This document shows, piece after piece, positions 1-9,351 of a stretch of DNA of 64,000 bases. Position numbers and translations under genes: made by a program. The notes below the pieces were generated by a model that was not told the DNA's origin, did not search any database, and worked only from the letters and a program-made list of their open reading frames with translations. Position 1 is the stretch's first letter. Every line of letters begins with the position of its first letter. The stretch comes from Arthrobacter sp. StoSoilB20 (GTDB lineage: Bacteria; Actinomycetota; Actinomycetes; Actinomycetales; Micrococcaceae). The stretch spans positions 2,852,001 through 2,916,000 of the forward strand of contig NZ_AP024651.1 in assembly GCF_019977295.1 (NCBI RefSeq), in the 5' to 3' direction.

Positions 1-82
1 GTGAATTGAAGGTTTCCCCGTGGTGCTCTTATTTTGCCGTACGGCGCCCGTTTCCGCCAGTGCGCTGCTTCGGCGATCGTAC

Positions 83-1009
83 TTACGCCCTGGGATGCGC
101 TTGCTGGTAACTCTTCCGCAACCTGTCCACCGACACGTGAGTGTAAATCTGCGTGGTTGCCAGGCTGCTGTGTCCAAGAATTTCCTGCACGGCACGCAGG
201 TCCGCTCCCCCATCCAAAAGGTGGGTAGCTGCGCTGTGCCTCAGTGCGTGCGGTCCTGTGGCCGAAGTGTCGCCCAAAGCCTGCAGCAGTTCGCTGACCA
301 CGGCCCGGATCTGGCGTGGATCAACCCGGTTTCCCCGCACTCCCAAAAAGAGTGCCGGTCCGCTGTGAGAGGTAACCACTGCGGGGCGTCCCCGGCGAAG
401 CCAGTCATCGATTGCCACAGCTGCGGGAACCCCGTAGGGGACAGTCCGTTCCTTGTTTCCCTTGCCCAGAACCCGGAGTGTCCGCCGGTCAGGGTCCAGA
501 TCATCGACATCCAAGCCGGCAAGCTCGCCGACTCGAACTCCGGTGGCGTAGAGGAGTTCCACCATGGCCCTGTTTCTCACTGCCATGGGGCCGCCGTCTG
601 CCGCTGCAGCGTTAAGGTCATCAACTATCCGGGTCACCTGCTGCTGCTGGAGGACGCCGGGCAAGGACTTGTCCCGCTTGGGTGCCTGAAGACGGACCGC
701 GGGGTCCACGGCAATGAGCTCCTCCCGCAATGCCCACGCGGTGAAAGACCTGGCCGTAGCTGCCCGCCGGGCCAACGTGGCCCTTGCCAATCCCGCTTCA
801 CTCTGTGCGCCAAGCCAGCGCCGCAGCGAGCCCAATTCCACTTGGCCGAGCTCTTCGATGCCCTCCTGCACGGCAAATCCCAGGAGGCTCTCTACATCGG
901 CAAGGTAGGCGCGTACTGTGTGCGCAGACCTCGCCCTTTCGCCTTCCAGATATCGGCGAAAGCCCTCCATTGCGCTGAGCATCGATGCTGGCAGTGATTG
1001 TCCGTCCAC
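83..1009 (-). CDS. xerC: Tyrosine recombinase XerC
   Basis: Site-specific tyrosine recombinase, 308 aa, the normal size for XerC, which resolves chromosome dimers at dif together with XerD. The N-terminal SAM-like DNA-binding domain covers about residues 10-100. The catalytic domain shows Arg159 (TGVRVGEL), a Lys near 183-186, His254 and Arg257 (HALRH), His280 (LGHSS) and the Tyr289 nucleophile (TTQIYTHV). Translation starts at GTG, with a GTGGGG ribosome site just upstream. It lies 62 nt downstream of dprA in the conserved dprA-xerC order, so a chromosomal Xer protein is far more likely than a phage integrase. XerD would be the alternative, but the context favours XerC. Confidence 0.93.
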   Translation of the reverse strand: MDGQSLPASMLSAMEGFRRYLEGERARSAHTVRAYLADVESLLGFAVQEGIEELGQVELGSLRRWLGAQSEAGLARATLARRAATARSFTAWALREELIAVDPAVRLQAPKRDKSLPGVLQQQQVTRIVDDLNAAAADGGPMAVRNRAMVELLYATGVRVGELAGLDVDDLDPDRRTLRVLGKGNKERTVPYGVPAAVAIDDWLRRGRPAVVTSHSGPALFLGVRGNRVDPRQIRAVVSELLQALGDTSATGPHALRHSAATHLLDGGADLRAVQEILGHSSLATTQIYTHVSVDRLRKSYQQAHPRA

Positions 1010-1071
1010 TTACCCCACTTTGCCAGCATCAGGGGCCAACAGGCCGGATCAACATGATGTTCCGGAACGGC

Positions 1072-2304
1072 TTAGGTGTTTCCAGCCCTTTTCCAGGCAC
1101 CCCGTTCCGAGCTGGCCAAACCCATAAGCCCCAGCCGCCCCAGACCTGCCCGCACGGCATCCGGGCTCAGGCCGGCAACCACCGTCAGCTTTTCCACCGA
1201 GCTTGCGGATCGGAGCGGGAGGGCATCCAGGAGGATGAGGTCTTCAAGCGACAAGCCATCGTGTATGGCTGATTCGACGTCTGCTGCCCCGCTGTTGGAT
1301 TCTCCGATGGCACCGGCCAGCTCAGTGATCTCACCAGCGTCCGTGACGCAGATGGCTCCTCCTTCCCGGAGCAGGCGGTGGCAGCCAGCCGAATTCGCAC
1401 TGTGGATGGACCCGGGAACCGTCGCAACAACTCTGCCGATCGATTCAGCATGATGTGCCGTATTGAGCGCCCCTGAACGCCACCGCGCCTCCACCACCAC
1501 CGTGACCGATGCCAGGGCTGCGATGATTCTGTTGCGCTGCAGGAAGCGGTAACGGGTTGGAGCGGATCCCGGCGGCACTTCCGAGACAACAGCGCCTTGG
1601 GTGGCTACGGCCCGGAGAAGATCGTCATTTCCCGAGGGATAGAAACGGTCCACACCGCCGGCCATCACAGCAATGGTGGGCAGGCTGGCTGCCCCACCAC
1701 CGAGTGCCCCACGGTGCGCGTGGGCATCGATGCCATAGGCACCACCGGATACCACTGTGTAGCCACGCTGGGCCAAGGCGTACGCAAAATCGCCTGTGAC
1801 CGATGCCCCGTAGCTCGTACTGTCCCTCGACCCCACCAGGGCAATGGTTCGACCAACAGGGGGCAGCGGCTGCTCCTGGCCCCGCCACCAGAGGCAGAGC
1901 GGCTCCTGGAGACCGAGATCGGAGAGTTGCTCCGGCCACAGCTCATCGCCGGGAATGATCAAACGCCCACCAAGCCGCCGCATTGTCTCCAGGTCGCGAT
2001 CCGGGGCAAGGTCTTTGATGCGTGGCGCCCATCGGCGAAGACTGGCCTTGAGCCCGGCCCAGGTGGATGGTCCTCCGGCTTCGAGAAGGAGGGCCGAGAT
2101 CTCCTTCTCCAAGGCCGGGCCGGTCGGCAGTTCCCCGGTAGCGACACCCAGGGCATCAACCGCACCGAGAGACCGCACCAAGGCAAGGCCCACAGAGTCC
2201 TGGGGTTCCATGAGCCGGGCGAGCGCTGCCCGGGCAATCCGTTCCTTGTCCTGCGTCGCCACTACGGCCATTGGCCTGGTTCCTTTCGTTTCAATTTCCC
2301 TCAT
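1072..2304 (-). CDS. dprA: DNA-processing protein DprA (Smf)
   Basis: DprA/Smf protein, 410 aa, which loads RecA on incoming single-stranded DNA during transformation. The Rossmann-like core is clear: an ALVGSRDSTSYG strand-loop followed by VVSGGAYGIDAHAHR. An N-terminal helical region and a C-terminal winged-helix-like tail (about residues 350-405) flank it. The ATG at 2304 overlaps the comM stop as ATGA, which implies translational coupling. A second in-frame ATG at 2271, preceded by AAAGGA with 9 nt spacing, is an equally good start and would remove 11 residues. In actinobacteria dprA is often kept without proven natural competence, so a role in transformation here is an inference. Confidence 0.93.
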   Translation of the reverse strand: MREIETKGTRPMAVVATQDKERIARAALARLMEPQDSVGLALVRSLGAVDALGVATGELPTGPALEKEISALLLEAGGPSTWAGLKASLRRWAPRIKDLAPDRDLETMRRLGGRLIIPGDELWPEQLSDLGLQEPLCLWWRGQEQPLPPVGRTIALVGSRDSTSYGASVTGDFAYALAQRGYTVVSGGAYGIDAHAHRGALGGGAASLPTIAVMAGGVDRFYPSGNDDLLRAVATQGAVVSEVPPGSAPTRYRFLQRNRIIAALASVTVVVEARWRSGALNTAHHAESIGRVVATVPGSIHSANSAGCHRLLREGGAICVTDAGEITELAGAIGESNSGAADVESAIHDGLSLEDLILLDALPLRSASSVEKLTVVAGLSPDAVRAGLGRLGLMGLASSERGAWKRAGNT

Positions 2305-3848
2305 GTCACGGCCGCCGTTTGCCGCAGCCCCAGCGCTTGGCCGATGTGATCGGCAGTTGGTGTTCCGCCATGTCCCAGGTCTGCCAGCGTCCAGGCCAGC
2401 CGGAGCACGCGATCGTATCCGCGGGCCGTCAGCGTTCCTCGTTCCAACGCCGTGTCCAGGATCCGGGTGGTCCCCGGCGGCAGCCGCAGCTCACCCCGCA
2501 GAGTGCGGCCTGGAACCTGTGAATTGGTTTCGAGCCCCAGGTACCGCAAGCGATCCAGCTGGATTGCCCTCGCCGCCAGGACGCGGGCCGCTACGGTGCG
2601 TGTGTCTTCTTCGTCTGTTCCTGCTTGCCCGAAATCGGCCAAGGAGACCCGTTCAACCTGAAGCTGGATATCAACCCGGTCCAGCAGCGGTCCCGACATT
2701 CTCCCGAAGTAGCGTCGCCTCATCATGGCGGTGCAGGTGCAGTCCATGCCCTTGCCCGACGCCTTCCCGCACGGGCAAGGGTTGGCCGCCAGGATGAGCT
2801 GGAAACGGGCAGGGTAGGCTGCAGTTCCAGCCGAGCGGTGAATCACCAGTTCGCCGCTCTCCAGCGGTTGCCTGAGGGCATCGAGCACCCGACGCTCGAA
2901 CTCCGGGGCTTCGTCCAGGAACAAGACCCCGCGATGCGCCCGTGACGCTGCGCCGGGTCGGGGAAGCCCGGATCCACCACCAATGATGGCAGCGGGTGTG
3001 GCACTGTGATGCGGATTCTCAAAGGGTGGCCTTCGAACCAACCGCACGGCAGAGGACTGCACTGCGGCCAACGAGTGGATGGCCGTCACTTCCATGGCAG
3101 CGTTGTCTGCCAGATCCGGGAGCAGCCCCGGCAAGCGCTCAGCCAGCATCGTCTTTCCGGCACCCGGCGGGCCGGTCAACAGCATGTGATGGCCACCGGC
3201 GGCAGAGACCTCAAGCGCGCGGCGTGCCTCGCCTTGGCCCGAGACATCACAGAGGTCCGGCACGACGGCGCCTTGGACGTCCTCATCTTCGCCAGGCAGG
3301 GTGCCGCTCCCGGGATCATAGTCCAGAGCCAGCTCTTTGGGGTCGGCGCCGAAGTCGAAAGCGAGCCTGGCGAGCGTCTTGTATCCGCGGACGTTGGCGC
3401 CGGGGACCAAGGAAGCCTCCATGGCGTTTGCTTCAGCCACCACTACATCGGGATAGCCTGCCTGGACTGCTGCCATTACTGCCGGCAGGATGCCGCGGAC
3501 GGGCCGCAAGCGGCCATCCAGGCCCAGTTCGGCGATGAAGACCGTCCGGCCGATGGAGCGCACGTCATTGGCGGCGCGAAGAACCGCCATGGCAATGGCG
3601 AGATCAAATCCCGAACCCCGTTTCGGGAGGGATGCAGGTATGAGGTTGGCGGTGATCTTACGCCGGCTCAGGGGGATCCCTGAGTTTTGGGCGGCCGACC
3701 GGATTCGTTCCTTGGCTTCGTTCAAAGCAGCATCGGGAAGCCCCAAAATCACGAAGTTTGGGAGGGTCTGGCCAATATCTGCCTCAACCTCCACGATGTA
3801 GCCGTTGAGCCCCACAAGCGCTACGCAGTAGCTGCGACCCACGCCCAC
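2301..3848 (-). CDS. comM: Mg-chelatase-like AAA+ ATPase ComM/YifB
   Basis: YifB/ComM family, 515 aa. An N-terminal ChlI-like domain (about 1-170) precedes the AAA+ module with Walker A GPPGAGKT at about 226-233 and a Walker B GVLFLDEAPEF; a C-terminal Mg-chelatase-type domain follows from about 390. A CPCGKASGKGMDCTC cluster sits in the AAA+ insert as in family members. Studied ComM proteins form hexameric helicases that aid branch migration of transformed DNA. The start is GTG, directly after the TGA of yraN, and the stop overlaps dprA by 4 nt. The yraN-comM-dprA series is the standard arrangement. Confidence 0.95.
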   Translation of the reverse strand: MGVGRSYCVALVGLNGYIVEVEADIGQTLPNFVILGLPDAALNEAKERIRSAAQNSGIPLSRRKITANLIPASLPKRGSGFDLAIAMAVLRAANDVRSIGRTVFIAELGLDGRLRPVRGILPAVMAAVQAGYPDVVVAEANAMEASLVPGANVRGYKTLARLAFDFGADPKELALDYDPGSGTLPGEDEDVQGAVVPDLCDVSGQGEARRALEVSAAGGHHMLLTGPPGAGKTMLAERLPGLLPDLADNAAMEVTAIHSLAAVQSSAVRLVRRPPFENPHHSATPAAIIGGGSGLPRPGAASRAHRGVLFLDEAPEFERRVLDALRQPLESGELVIHRSAGTAAYPARFQLILAANPCPCGKASGKGMDCTCTAMMRRRYFGRMSGPLLDRVDIQLQVERVSLADFGQAGTDEEDTRTVAARVLAARAIQLDRLRYLGLETNSQVPGRTLRGELRLPPGTTRILDTALERGTLTARGYDRVLRLAWTLADLGHGGTPTADHIGQALGLRQTAAVT

Positions 3849-4205
3849 TCAGCCCACACCCCTCAAGTGGTCAAGCTCCGGTTCGTCCTCGCCGTTGTCA
3901 ATTACTGACACGACGTCAACGCGCCTGCGCGGTGCCTTCAGCTCATGTTCACGGCACCAGGCAGAAGCCAAGCGGTGGAGCCGGGCCAACTTGGCAGTCC
4001 CCACTGCTTCAAAAGGATGTCCGTAGTCCAGGCTCCGGCGGGTTTTTACTTCCGCCACCACCAGGGTGTCGCCGTCGATCGCGACGATATCAATTTCACC
4101 GTCCGGGCATCGCCAGTTCCGGTCGACGATCCGCATTCCCTGTGTTTCCAGGAAACCGGCCGCCAAAGCTTCGCCATTCCGGCCCAGCAGGTCTTTTGAT
4201 CTCAT
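3849..4205 (-). CDS. yraN: UPF0102 (YraN-type) nuclease-fold protein
   Basis: Small UPF0102 protein, 118 aa, with the restriction-endonuclease-like fold: GRNGEALAAGFLE helix, DGEIDIVAIDGD and VVAEVKTRRS, matching the D-E-x-K type nuclease core. Its biological role is not settled. The reading frame is open from a GTG at 4214, but GGAGG (4218-4214) lies 8 nt before the ATG at 4205, so that ATG is taken as the start. The stop codon abuts the GTG of comM, placing it in the yraN-comM-dprA transcription unit. Confidence 0.9.
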   Translation of the reverse strand: MRSKDLLGRNGEALAAGFLETQGMRIVDRNWRCPDGEIDIVAIDGDTLVVAEVKTRRSLDYGHPFEAVGTAKLARLHRLASAWCREHELKAPRRRVDVVSVIDNGEDEPELDHLRGVG

Positions 4206-4317
4206 GACCACCACCTCCGCTTACCAGCCTTCCGGCTGGGGGCGGCAAACGGCAGGGGCGCACGGGGCTATGTGGGTAAACCCGCCAGGATCAATGCTGT
4301 GGAGGAAGGCTCACACG

Positions 4318-4662
4318 CTAGTTGCCGAGATCTCCCAGGTCACCCAGCCCGCCATCCTTGGGCAAGGACAGGTCTTCGCTGCGGGGCAGTTCTTCAACGT
4401 TGACATCCTTGAAGGTAATGACGCGGACGTTCTTCACGAAACGGGCCGAACGGTAGACGTCCCATACCCACGCGTCCTGCAGGGTCAGGTCGAAGTAGAT
4501 CTCCCCGTCTGCGCTGCGTGCCTGAAGGTCTACATGGTTGGCCAAGTAGAAGCGGCGCTCTGTTTCCACCACGTAGCTGAACAGCCCGACAACATCCCTG
4601 TACTCGCGGTAGAGCTGCAGCTCCATGTCGGTTTCATAGTTCTCAAGGTCCTCGGCGCTCAT
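4318..4662 (-). CDS. DUF2469 family protein
   Basis: Conserved actinobacterial DUF2469 protein of unknown function, about 114 aa. The hallmark N-terminus MSAEDLENYETDMELQLYR is intact, and that Met was chosen as start although the frame is open to 4701. The middle is rich in aromatic and basic residues (YLANHVDLQ, WVWDVYRSARFVKNV) and the tail is acidic. It always lies between rnhB and yraN in actinobacteria, as here, 91 nt below rnhB. No catalytic motif or membrane segment is visible, so no function is assigned. Confidence 0.9.
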   Translation of the reverse strand: MSAEDLENYETDMELQLYREYRDVVGLFSYVVETERRFYLANHVDLQARSADGEIYFDLTLQDAWVWDVYRSARFVKNVRVITFKDVNVEELPRSEDLSLPKDGGLGDLGDLGN

Positions 4663-4753
4663 AGTTCCATCTTGCACTATCTGCCGGCCGGGACGCGCCA
4701 CCGAGGCCCTGCGTGCAGCGGCCAGACCAGGCGCGATACCTTGGCGGGCTTGC

Positions 4754-5608
4754 TCAGTCGGTCTCCGGCCCCGTCAGGTTCCAACTGGTCCGGTGGTAAG
4801 CGCTGGGCCCTTGCAGCCGGATCACGTCCCTGTGGGCGGAGGTGGCATATCCCTTGTTTTCGTTCCACCCGTAGGCAGGGACCTCGGAGTGAAGGTCCAC
4901 CATGATGCGGTCCCGGGCCACTTTGGCCAGGACACTGGCAGCGGCGACACTGAGGCAACTCATATCCGCTTTGACCCGGGTATGCACAGGGGCCTCGCAC
5001 CACGGCCCGAGCGCGGGCTCATCAAAGAGGGAGGCTTGGACGTCCGGCGACAACCAGTTGTGGCTGCCATCGAGCAGGACGACGTCGGGAGTAATGCCAC
5101 CTTCCAGGATCTCCAACCAGGCACGCGTGCCTGCCAGGCGCAACGCGGCAATGATGCCAATATCGTCAATCTCCCGTGACGAGGCATGACCCACTGCCGA
5201 CGCAACGGCCCAATCACGGACCAGGGGTTCCAACCTGTCACGGTCCTCCGGCTTGAGCAGCTTGCTGTCCCGGACATCGGCCAACAATCCGTGATCCTCA
5301 AGGTTGACCACGGCAATTCCTACACTGACAGGTCCGGCAAGGGCTCCACGCCCCACCTCATCCACGCCGGCCAGCAACCGTACTCCGGGCGACAGGAAGG
5401 ATCGCTCCACCTCGAGGGTGGGGAAACCAACAGGACTTTTTGCCTTGGGCTTTGACTTGCCGCCGGATTTGGCCTTGTTCCTGGCTGCGGCCGAGCCCGT
5501 GGACCTTGCTCCGGCCCGCCCCGTGGGCACGGCTGCGGCCGAACCCGTGGACACGGCAGGGGTCTTGCCTGCAGCCTTGCCCTCCGGGTCTGTGATTGCC
5601 CTGGCCAT
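4754..5608 (-). CDS. rnhB: Ribonuclease HII with long basic N-terminal tail
   Basis: RNase HII, which removes single ribonucleotides and RNA from RNA-DNA hybrids. The catalytic start [13 protein letters not shown] gives Asp83 and Glu84; the later LLDGSHNW and [20 protein letters not shown] segments supply the other acidic residues and the helix cap. The protein is 284 aa, longer than the usual 200-240, because residues 1-65 are a low-complexity Ala/Gly/Ser/Thr tail ending in Lys-rich [20 protein letters not shown] occurs twice in that tail, mirrored by a DNA repeat. The ATG overlaps the lepB stop by one base (TAATG) and has AGGGA 5 nt upstream, so the tail appears to be translated. Confidence 0.93.
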   Translation of the reverse strand: MARAITDPEGKAAGKTPAVSTGSAAAVPTGRAGARSTGSAAARNKAKSGGKSKPKAKSPVGFPTLEVERSFLSPGVRLLAGVDEVGRGALAGPVSVGIAVVNLEDHGLLADVRDSKLLKPEDRDRLEPLVRDWAVASAVGHASSREIDDIGIIAALRLAGTRAWLEILEGGITPDVVLLDGSHNWLSPDVQASLFDEPALGPWCEAPVHTRVKADMSCLSVAAASVLAKVARDRIMVDLHSEVPAYGWNENKGYATSAHRDVIRLQGPSAYHRTSWNLTGPETD

Positions 5609-6492
5609 TATTTCCCTGCAGTTCCTGCCGGGACGTCCTTGAAGACGTCCGGGAAGTTGTCGAGGTAGGTCCAGCGGTTGACGGGCCAGGCTATGACCGT
5701 GGCGCGGCCTTCAATGTCCTCGATGTTAATGAACCCGCCGTTGGTCTCCTGGTGGGCACGGGAGTCGGCCGAGTGGTTTCGGTTGTCGCCCATCACCCAC
5801 ACTTTGCCCTCCGGAACAACGATGTCGAAAGGGTTTGGCTGCGGTATCTCGGCCGGATTGATGTAGGTCTCCTCCAGCGGGACCCCGTTGACGCTGACGC
5901 GCCCCTGGGCGTCGCAGCAAGTTACGTGGTCCCCGGGAAGACCGATGACGCGCTTGACCAGGTGCTGATCGGTGTTGTCGGCCGCCAAACCCACGAACTC
6001 CAAGGCATCCCCTACCCAGTCCATGGGGCCGGCAGGCTCTTTGGCAACCGGCGTCAGCCAGTTCTGGGAGTCCTTGAACACCACGACGTCGCCGTGTTGC
6101 AGTGCGAAGGGCTCAGGAACCAGGAGGTTGATGAAGATGCGGTCGTTGACATCCAGGGTGCTTTCCATGGATTCCGACGGAATGTAGAACGCCCGGAAAA
6201 GGAACGTCTTCAGAAGGAAGGACAGCACCAGCGCGATGGCCACCACTGTGACGATCTCCTTGACCCACACAAGTACAGGATTTTTGCGGGGCTTCTCCAG
6301 CGCGTGGGCGCCACCGGGGGCGTCGCCTTTGCCGTCGTTGCTGCCGGCTGCGGCAACTGGAGGCTCGGCGTTCGCACTGGAACCGTCATCGGGCAGGCGG
6401 GAACCAGCCACTCCGGCGGTACTTGCCGTTCCGTCCGAGGCCCGGGCGTCGTCGTCGTACCGCTCGGGATTCTCTGGAGCTTTGTCCGGCAT
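5608..6492 (-). CDS. lepB: Type I signal peptidase (first of two)
   Basis: Membrane signal peptidase I, 294 aa. Residues 1-70 are a hydrophilic Pro/Ala/Asp-rich cytoplasmic segment, followed by one membrane helix at about 77-100. The nucleophile is Ser108 in IPSESM; the general base Lys lies in [12 protein letters not shown], and box E is [12 protein letters not shown]. It cleaves secretory signal peptides outside the membrane. It immediately follows a second lepB (TAG then ATG, no gap) and overlaps rnhB by 1 nt. Its long cytoplasmic tail and the insert after [10 protein letters not shown] distinguish it from the upstream paralogue. Confidence 0.95.
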   Translation of the reverse strand: MPDKAPENPERYDDDARASDGTASTAGVAGSRLPDDGSSANAEPPVAAAGSNDGKGDAPGGAHALEKPRKNPVLVWVKEIVTVVAIALVLSFLLKTFLFRAFYIPSESMESTLDVNDRIFINLLVPEPFALQHGDVVVFKDSQNWLTPVAKEPAGPMDWVGDALEFVGLAADNTDQHLVKRVIGLPGDHVTCCDAQGRVSVNGVPLEETYINPAEIPQPNPFDIVVPEGKVWVMGDNRNHSADSRAHQETNGGFINIEDIEGRATVIAWPVNRWTYLDNFPDVFKDVPAGTAGK

Positions 6493-7167
6493 CTACTGTC
6501 CGTTCTTCGATGTTTCGGCCTGCGGAGAGCGAGGCATTTCTGCAAATCTATCAAGTGGCCAGATGATCTGGACCGGTCGGCCAATCACTCGTTCCACAGG
6601 AACCATACCGCCGCCCGGTGCGCCCAGCAGCCCACGGGAGTCGGCAGAACGTGAACGGTGGTCACCCATGAGCCAGAGGCGGCCCTGAGGCACTACGACA
6701 TCGAATTTCTGCTTACTGGCTTCATCCCCGGGATAAACATAGGGTTCCTCAAGCGGCTGGCCGTTGACTGTGAGGAGGCCGCCTGAATCGCAGCACTGGA
6801 CATGGTCTCCTGCAACTCCGATGACCCGCTTGACGTACGTGGTGTCACTGCCGGTCAACCCGAACCACTGGCTCGCGGCAGATACGGCGTCAACGAACGG
6901 GCCTTGTCCACTGCTCAGCGGAGCGAACGAGCCGCGGCCGTCGAAGACCACGATGTCACCGCGGCGGATGGGTTCGGAAGTGAAAGCTGTCCGAGACACC
7001 AGGATCCTGTCCCCCGTCCCGAGGAGGGGTTCCATGGATTCGGACGGAATGTAGTAGACGTCAAGCCACAGCGACCGGACCAGTCCACTGATGGCTATGG
7101 CCAGGACCAGTGCCAGGAAAACAAAACGCCAGCCCTGTTTCCGGGGCTGGCGTTCTGTTGTGTCCAT
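6493..7167 (-). CDS. lepB: Type I signal peptidase (second of two)
   Basis: Second signal peptidase I, 224 aa. It has a short N-terminus, one membrane helix at about 13-32, nucleophile Ser44 in YYIPSESM, the base Lys in YVKRVIGVAGDH, and MGDHRSRSADSR in place of the usual MGDNR (Asn to His). The frame is open to 7335 inside rplS, but the ATG at 7167 has AGGGA about 8 nt upstream and fits the family. It lies 79 nt below rplS and directly upstream of the other lepB. Both active sites look intact, so this is a working tandem pair rather than a gene and a relic. Confidence 0.94.
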   Translation of the reverse strand: MDTTERQPRKQGWRFVFLALVLAIAISGLVRSLWLDVYYIPSESMEPLLGTGDRILVSRTAFTSEPIRRGDIVVFDGRGSFAPLSSGQGPFVDAVSAASQWFGLTGSDTTYVKRVIGVAGDHVQCCDSGGLLTVNGQPLEEPYVYPGDEASKQKFDVVVPQGRLWLMGDHRSRSADSRGLLGAPGGGMVPVERVIGRPVQIIWPLDRFAEMPRSPQAETSKNGQ

Positions 7168-7246
7168 GACTCGTATCCCTGTTGCGTTGCGGATTGCTCC
7201 GGAACTACCGGGCACGAATCCTGGACCCGTTGGTAAGTCGCAGGAC

Positions 7247-7600
7247 TTACTTGGCGAAGTCGCGCTTTTCCTTGATCTTCGCAGCCTTACCGCGCAGTGC
7301 GCGCATGTAGTAAAGCTTGGCGCGGCGGACGTCACCCTTGGTGACGACCTCGATCTTGTCGATGATCGGGGAGTGTACCGGGAAGGTACGCTCTACGCCG
7401 ACACCGAAGGAAACCTTGCGCACGGTGAAGGTTTCGCGAACGCCGTCACCCTGGCGGCCCAGGACGAAGCCCTGGAATACCTGGACACGGGAGTTCTTGC
7501 CTTCGATGATGTTGACGTGAACCTTGAGGGTGTCACCCGCGCGGAACTCGGGAACATCGTTACGCAGCGAGGCTGCATCTACGCTATCGAGGATATGCAT
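7247..7600 (-). CDS. rplS: 50S ribosomal protein L19
   Basis: Ribosomal protein L19, 117 aa, at the 30S-50S interface. The sequence [19 protein letters not shown], then [19 protein letters not shown] and a Lys/Arg-rich C-terminus, are diagnostic. The frame runs upstream to 7624, but the ATG at 7600 has a perfect AGGAG site 7 nt before it (AGGAGTGGATTA) and gives the family N-terminus. It is separated from trmD by 264 nt, so it probably has its own promoter although it ends the rpsP-rimM-trmD-rplS series. Confidence 0.97.
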   Translation of the reverse strand: MHILDSVDAASLRNDVPEFRAGDTLKVHVNIIEGKNSRVQVFQGFVLGRQGDGVRETFTVRKVSFGVGVERTFPVHSPIIDKIEVVTKGDVRRAKLYYMRALRGKAAKIKEKRDFAK

Positions 7601-7864
7601 TAATCCACTCCTGGTGAACGCCACAGGTCATTCACTTTGGGTTACGGCGGACAAGCCCGGGCACAAAAGGCAACCGGAAATCTCCGCCGAAGTTTCTTAG
7701 TGTCCGGCTCCGCCACTGATTGGCGCCGCCGGGTTGTCCGACTGTTGGCTGAACTCCCCCTGTGGCAGGTGTCAGCCCAGTAGACACAAGGGTTAATTCT
7801 GCCATATGCGCTGCCGTCGGGCCAACTGCCGGGACTGCTGAACGTTCGACGGCGGCAGCGGACC
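7601..7864 (-). other. Intergenic region upstream of rplS
   Basis: No gene is visible between trmD and rplS. A long inverted repeat (7810-7819 with 7847-7859, about 10 bp with a 3-nt bulge) follows trmD and could end its transcript or form an L19 leader structure. A promoter for rplS is expected here, but no convincing -35/-10 pair was found. Confidence 0.4.
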
Positions 7865-8665
7865 TCAGTTTGTAACGTCGCCACCGGGCCGGGGACGCAG
7901 GCGGCCTTCGATGACGTCGTATCCAAGCTCAGCGAGGGCGTTGCGGTCAGCGCGGCTCAACGCACCGGCGTCGAACTCTTCCAAAAGGTCCGGACGGCGC
8001 TCTGCCGTCCGCCGGAATTGCTCGTGGCGCCGCCACTGGGCGATCTTTCCGTGGTTGCCGCTGAGCAGGATGGCAGGGACGTCATGGTCACGCCACGCCG
8101 AAGGCTTGGTATACACGGGGTACTCCAACAAGCCATCGGAATGGGACTCCTCAACCAGGGATTCCGGGTTGCCCACCACTCCGGGCAGGAGCCGGCCGAT
8201 GGCCTCGACCATGGCCAGCACGGCCACTTCACCACCGTTGAGCACGTAGTCGCCCAGGCTGACCGGCCTGACAGTGAAGTGGTCCTGCGCCCAGTCGATG
8301 ACCCGCTCGTCGATTCCTTCATAGCGCCCGCAGGCGAAGACGAGCTGCTCTTCCTCGGCCAACTCATAGGCCAGCGCCTGGTTGAACCTCTCCCCCGCCG
8401 GCGAGGGAACAATCAGAACCGGCTTGGAGCCTTCACTGGCCCCTGCCACCGATTCAAGGGCCTGGGCCCACGGCTCAGGCTTCATCACCATTCCGGCTCC
8501 GCCGCCATAGGGCGTGTCATCCACAGTCCGGTGCTTGTCGGTGGTGAAGGCACGCAAATCATGGACGTTGAGCTCGAGCAGACCGTCCTGGCGGGCCTTC
8601 CCTATGAGGGAGAGCTCCAGCGGAGCGAGGTATTCCGGGAAGATGCTGACAACATCAATCCTCAT
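7865..8665 (-). CDS. trmD: tRNA (guanine37-N1)-methyltransferase TrmD
   Basis: TrmD, 266 aa, methylates G37 next to the anticodon using S-adenosylmethionine and prevents +1 frameshifting. [13 protein letters not shown] begins the SPOUT domain. [17 protein letters not shown] and [13 protein letters not shown], followed by [11 protein letters not shown], form the trefoil-knot SAM site. The C-terminal domain ends with [18 protein letters not shown]. The ATG directly follows the rimM TGA, with AGGGG about 12 nt upstream. It sits in the normal rpsP-KH-rimM-trmD operon. Confidence 0.97.
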   Translation of the reverse strand: MRIDVVSIFPEYLAPLELSLIGKARQDGLLELNVHDLRAFTTDKHRTVDDTPYGGGAGMVMKPEPWAQALESVAGASEGSKPVLIVPSPAGERFNQALAYELAEEEQLVFACGRYEGIDERVIDWAQDHFTVRPVSLGDYVLNGGEVAVLAMVEAIGRLLPGVVGNPESLVEESHSDGLLEYPVYTKPSAWRDHDVPAILLSGNHGKIAQWRRHEQFRRTAERRPDLLEEFDAGALSRADRNALAELGYDVIEGRLRPRPGGDVTN

Positions 8666-9220
8666 TCAGGATTCATCCCCTGCGCCGTCCGCGGGCTCTC
8701 CGGCGTTGTCATCATTGACTTCAAAGAGCCCGTCAGGCGGAGTGATCAGGATGTAGCCGTCCTCAACGTTGACCTCCGGCACGATTTCCTCGACGAAGGG
8801 GACCAGTATTTCCTTGCCATCGTCCGTCTTGACCATCAACAGGTCCTGGACCGGCATGGTGTTCAGGGCCGCAACCTTGCCGACTACCTGTGAACCGACC
8901 CGTGCATCGAGGCCAACGAGTTCGTGCTCGTACCAGCCTTCGTCGTCGTCTTCATCCTCAAGTTCTTCGGTTTCGATGAAGAGCTTGGCACCACGGATGA
9001 CTTCGGCCGCATTGCGGTCCGCAATCTCATCGAAACCCAACAGCAGGATGTCCTTGTTCCACCGGGCACTGCGGATGGTCAAGGGGCCCGCCGAGGCAGG
9101 CTCCACGATGAACTCGGTTCCTGGTACGAAGCGCTCAGCCGGTGTGTCGGTAAGTACCTGTACGGTCACCTCGCCGCGGATACCGTGGGGTTTGCCGATC
9201 CGTGCCACCTGGAGCTGCAT
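8666..9220 (-). CDS. rimM: Ribosome maturation factor RimM
   Basis: RimM, 184 aa from the start chosen here, assists late maturation of the 30S head through S19. The N-terminal RimM domain begins MQLQVARIGKPHGIRGEV. A PRC-barrel domain (about 100-170) contains DARVGSQVVGKVAALNTMPVQDLL. An acidic linker EDEDDDEGWYEHEL joins the two, and the tail is acidic. The frame is open to 9307, but the ATG at 9220 has GAGGAA just upstream and matches the family start. A strong hairpin (9291-9326) lies between this gene and the KH gene, so expression may be partly uncoupled from rpsP. Confidence 0.95.
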   Translation of the reverse strand: MQLQVARIGKPHGIRGEVTVQVLTDTPAERFVPGTEFIVEPASAGPLTIRSARWNKDILLLGFDEIADRNAAEVIRGAKLFIETEELEDEDDDEGWYEHELVGLDARVGSQVVGKVAALNTMPVQDLLMVKTDDGKEILVPFVEEIVPEVNVEDGYILITPPDGLFEVNDDNAGEPADGAGDES

Positions 9221-9281
9221 GGGTTCCTCTGAATTCTTGTTGTGCCCGCGCCGCCGGGCAGCCACGGTTGTGAAATGGTGG

Positions 9282-9326
9282 ATAAAGCAATCCGGCCCCT
9301 CCACCATATTCGGTGAAGGGGCCGGA
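9282..9326 (-). terminator. Strong hairpin between the KH gene and rimM
   Basis: A 15-bp inverted repeat (9291-9305 with 9312-9326; one G-U pair, 6-nt loop GAATAT in the RNA) reads TCCGGCCCC on its 5' side. On the minus strand it is followed by TTGCTTTAT, a modest T-rich tail. It looks like an intrinsic terminator or attenuator inside the rpsP-KH-rimM-trmD operon. Confidence 0.65.
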
Positions 9327-9351
9327 CTTAAGACAAGCAGTGCTGAGCGCG

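Noticed and set aside
83..1009. Phage integrase
   Set aside because: Tyrosine recombinase motifs fit, but length and dprA-xerC synteny identify XerC; no att site or phage genes are seen.
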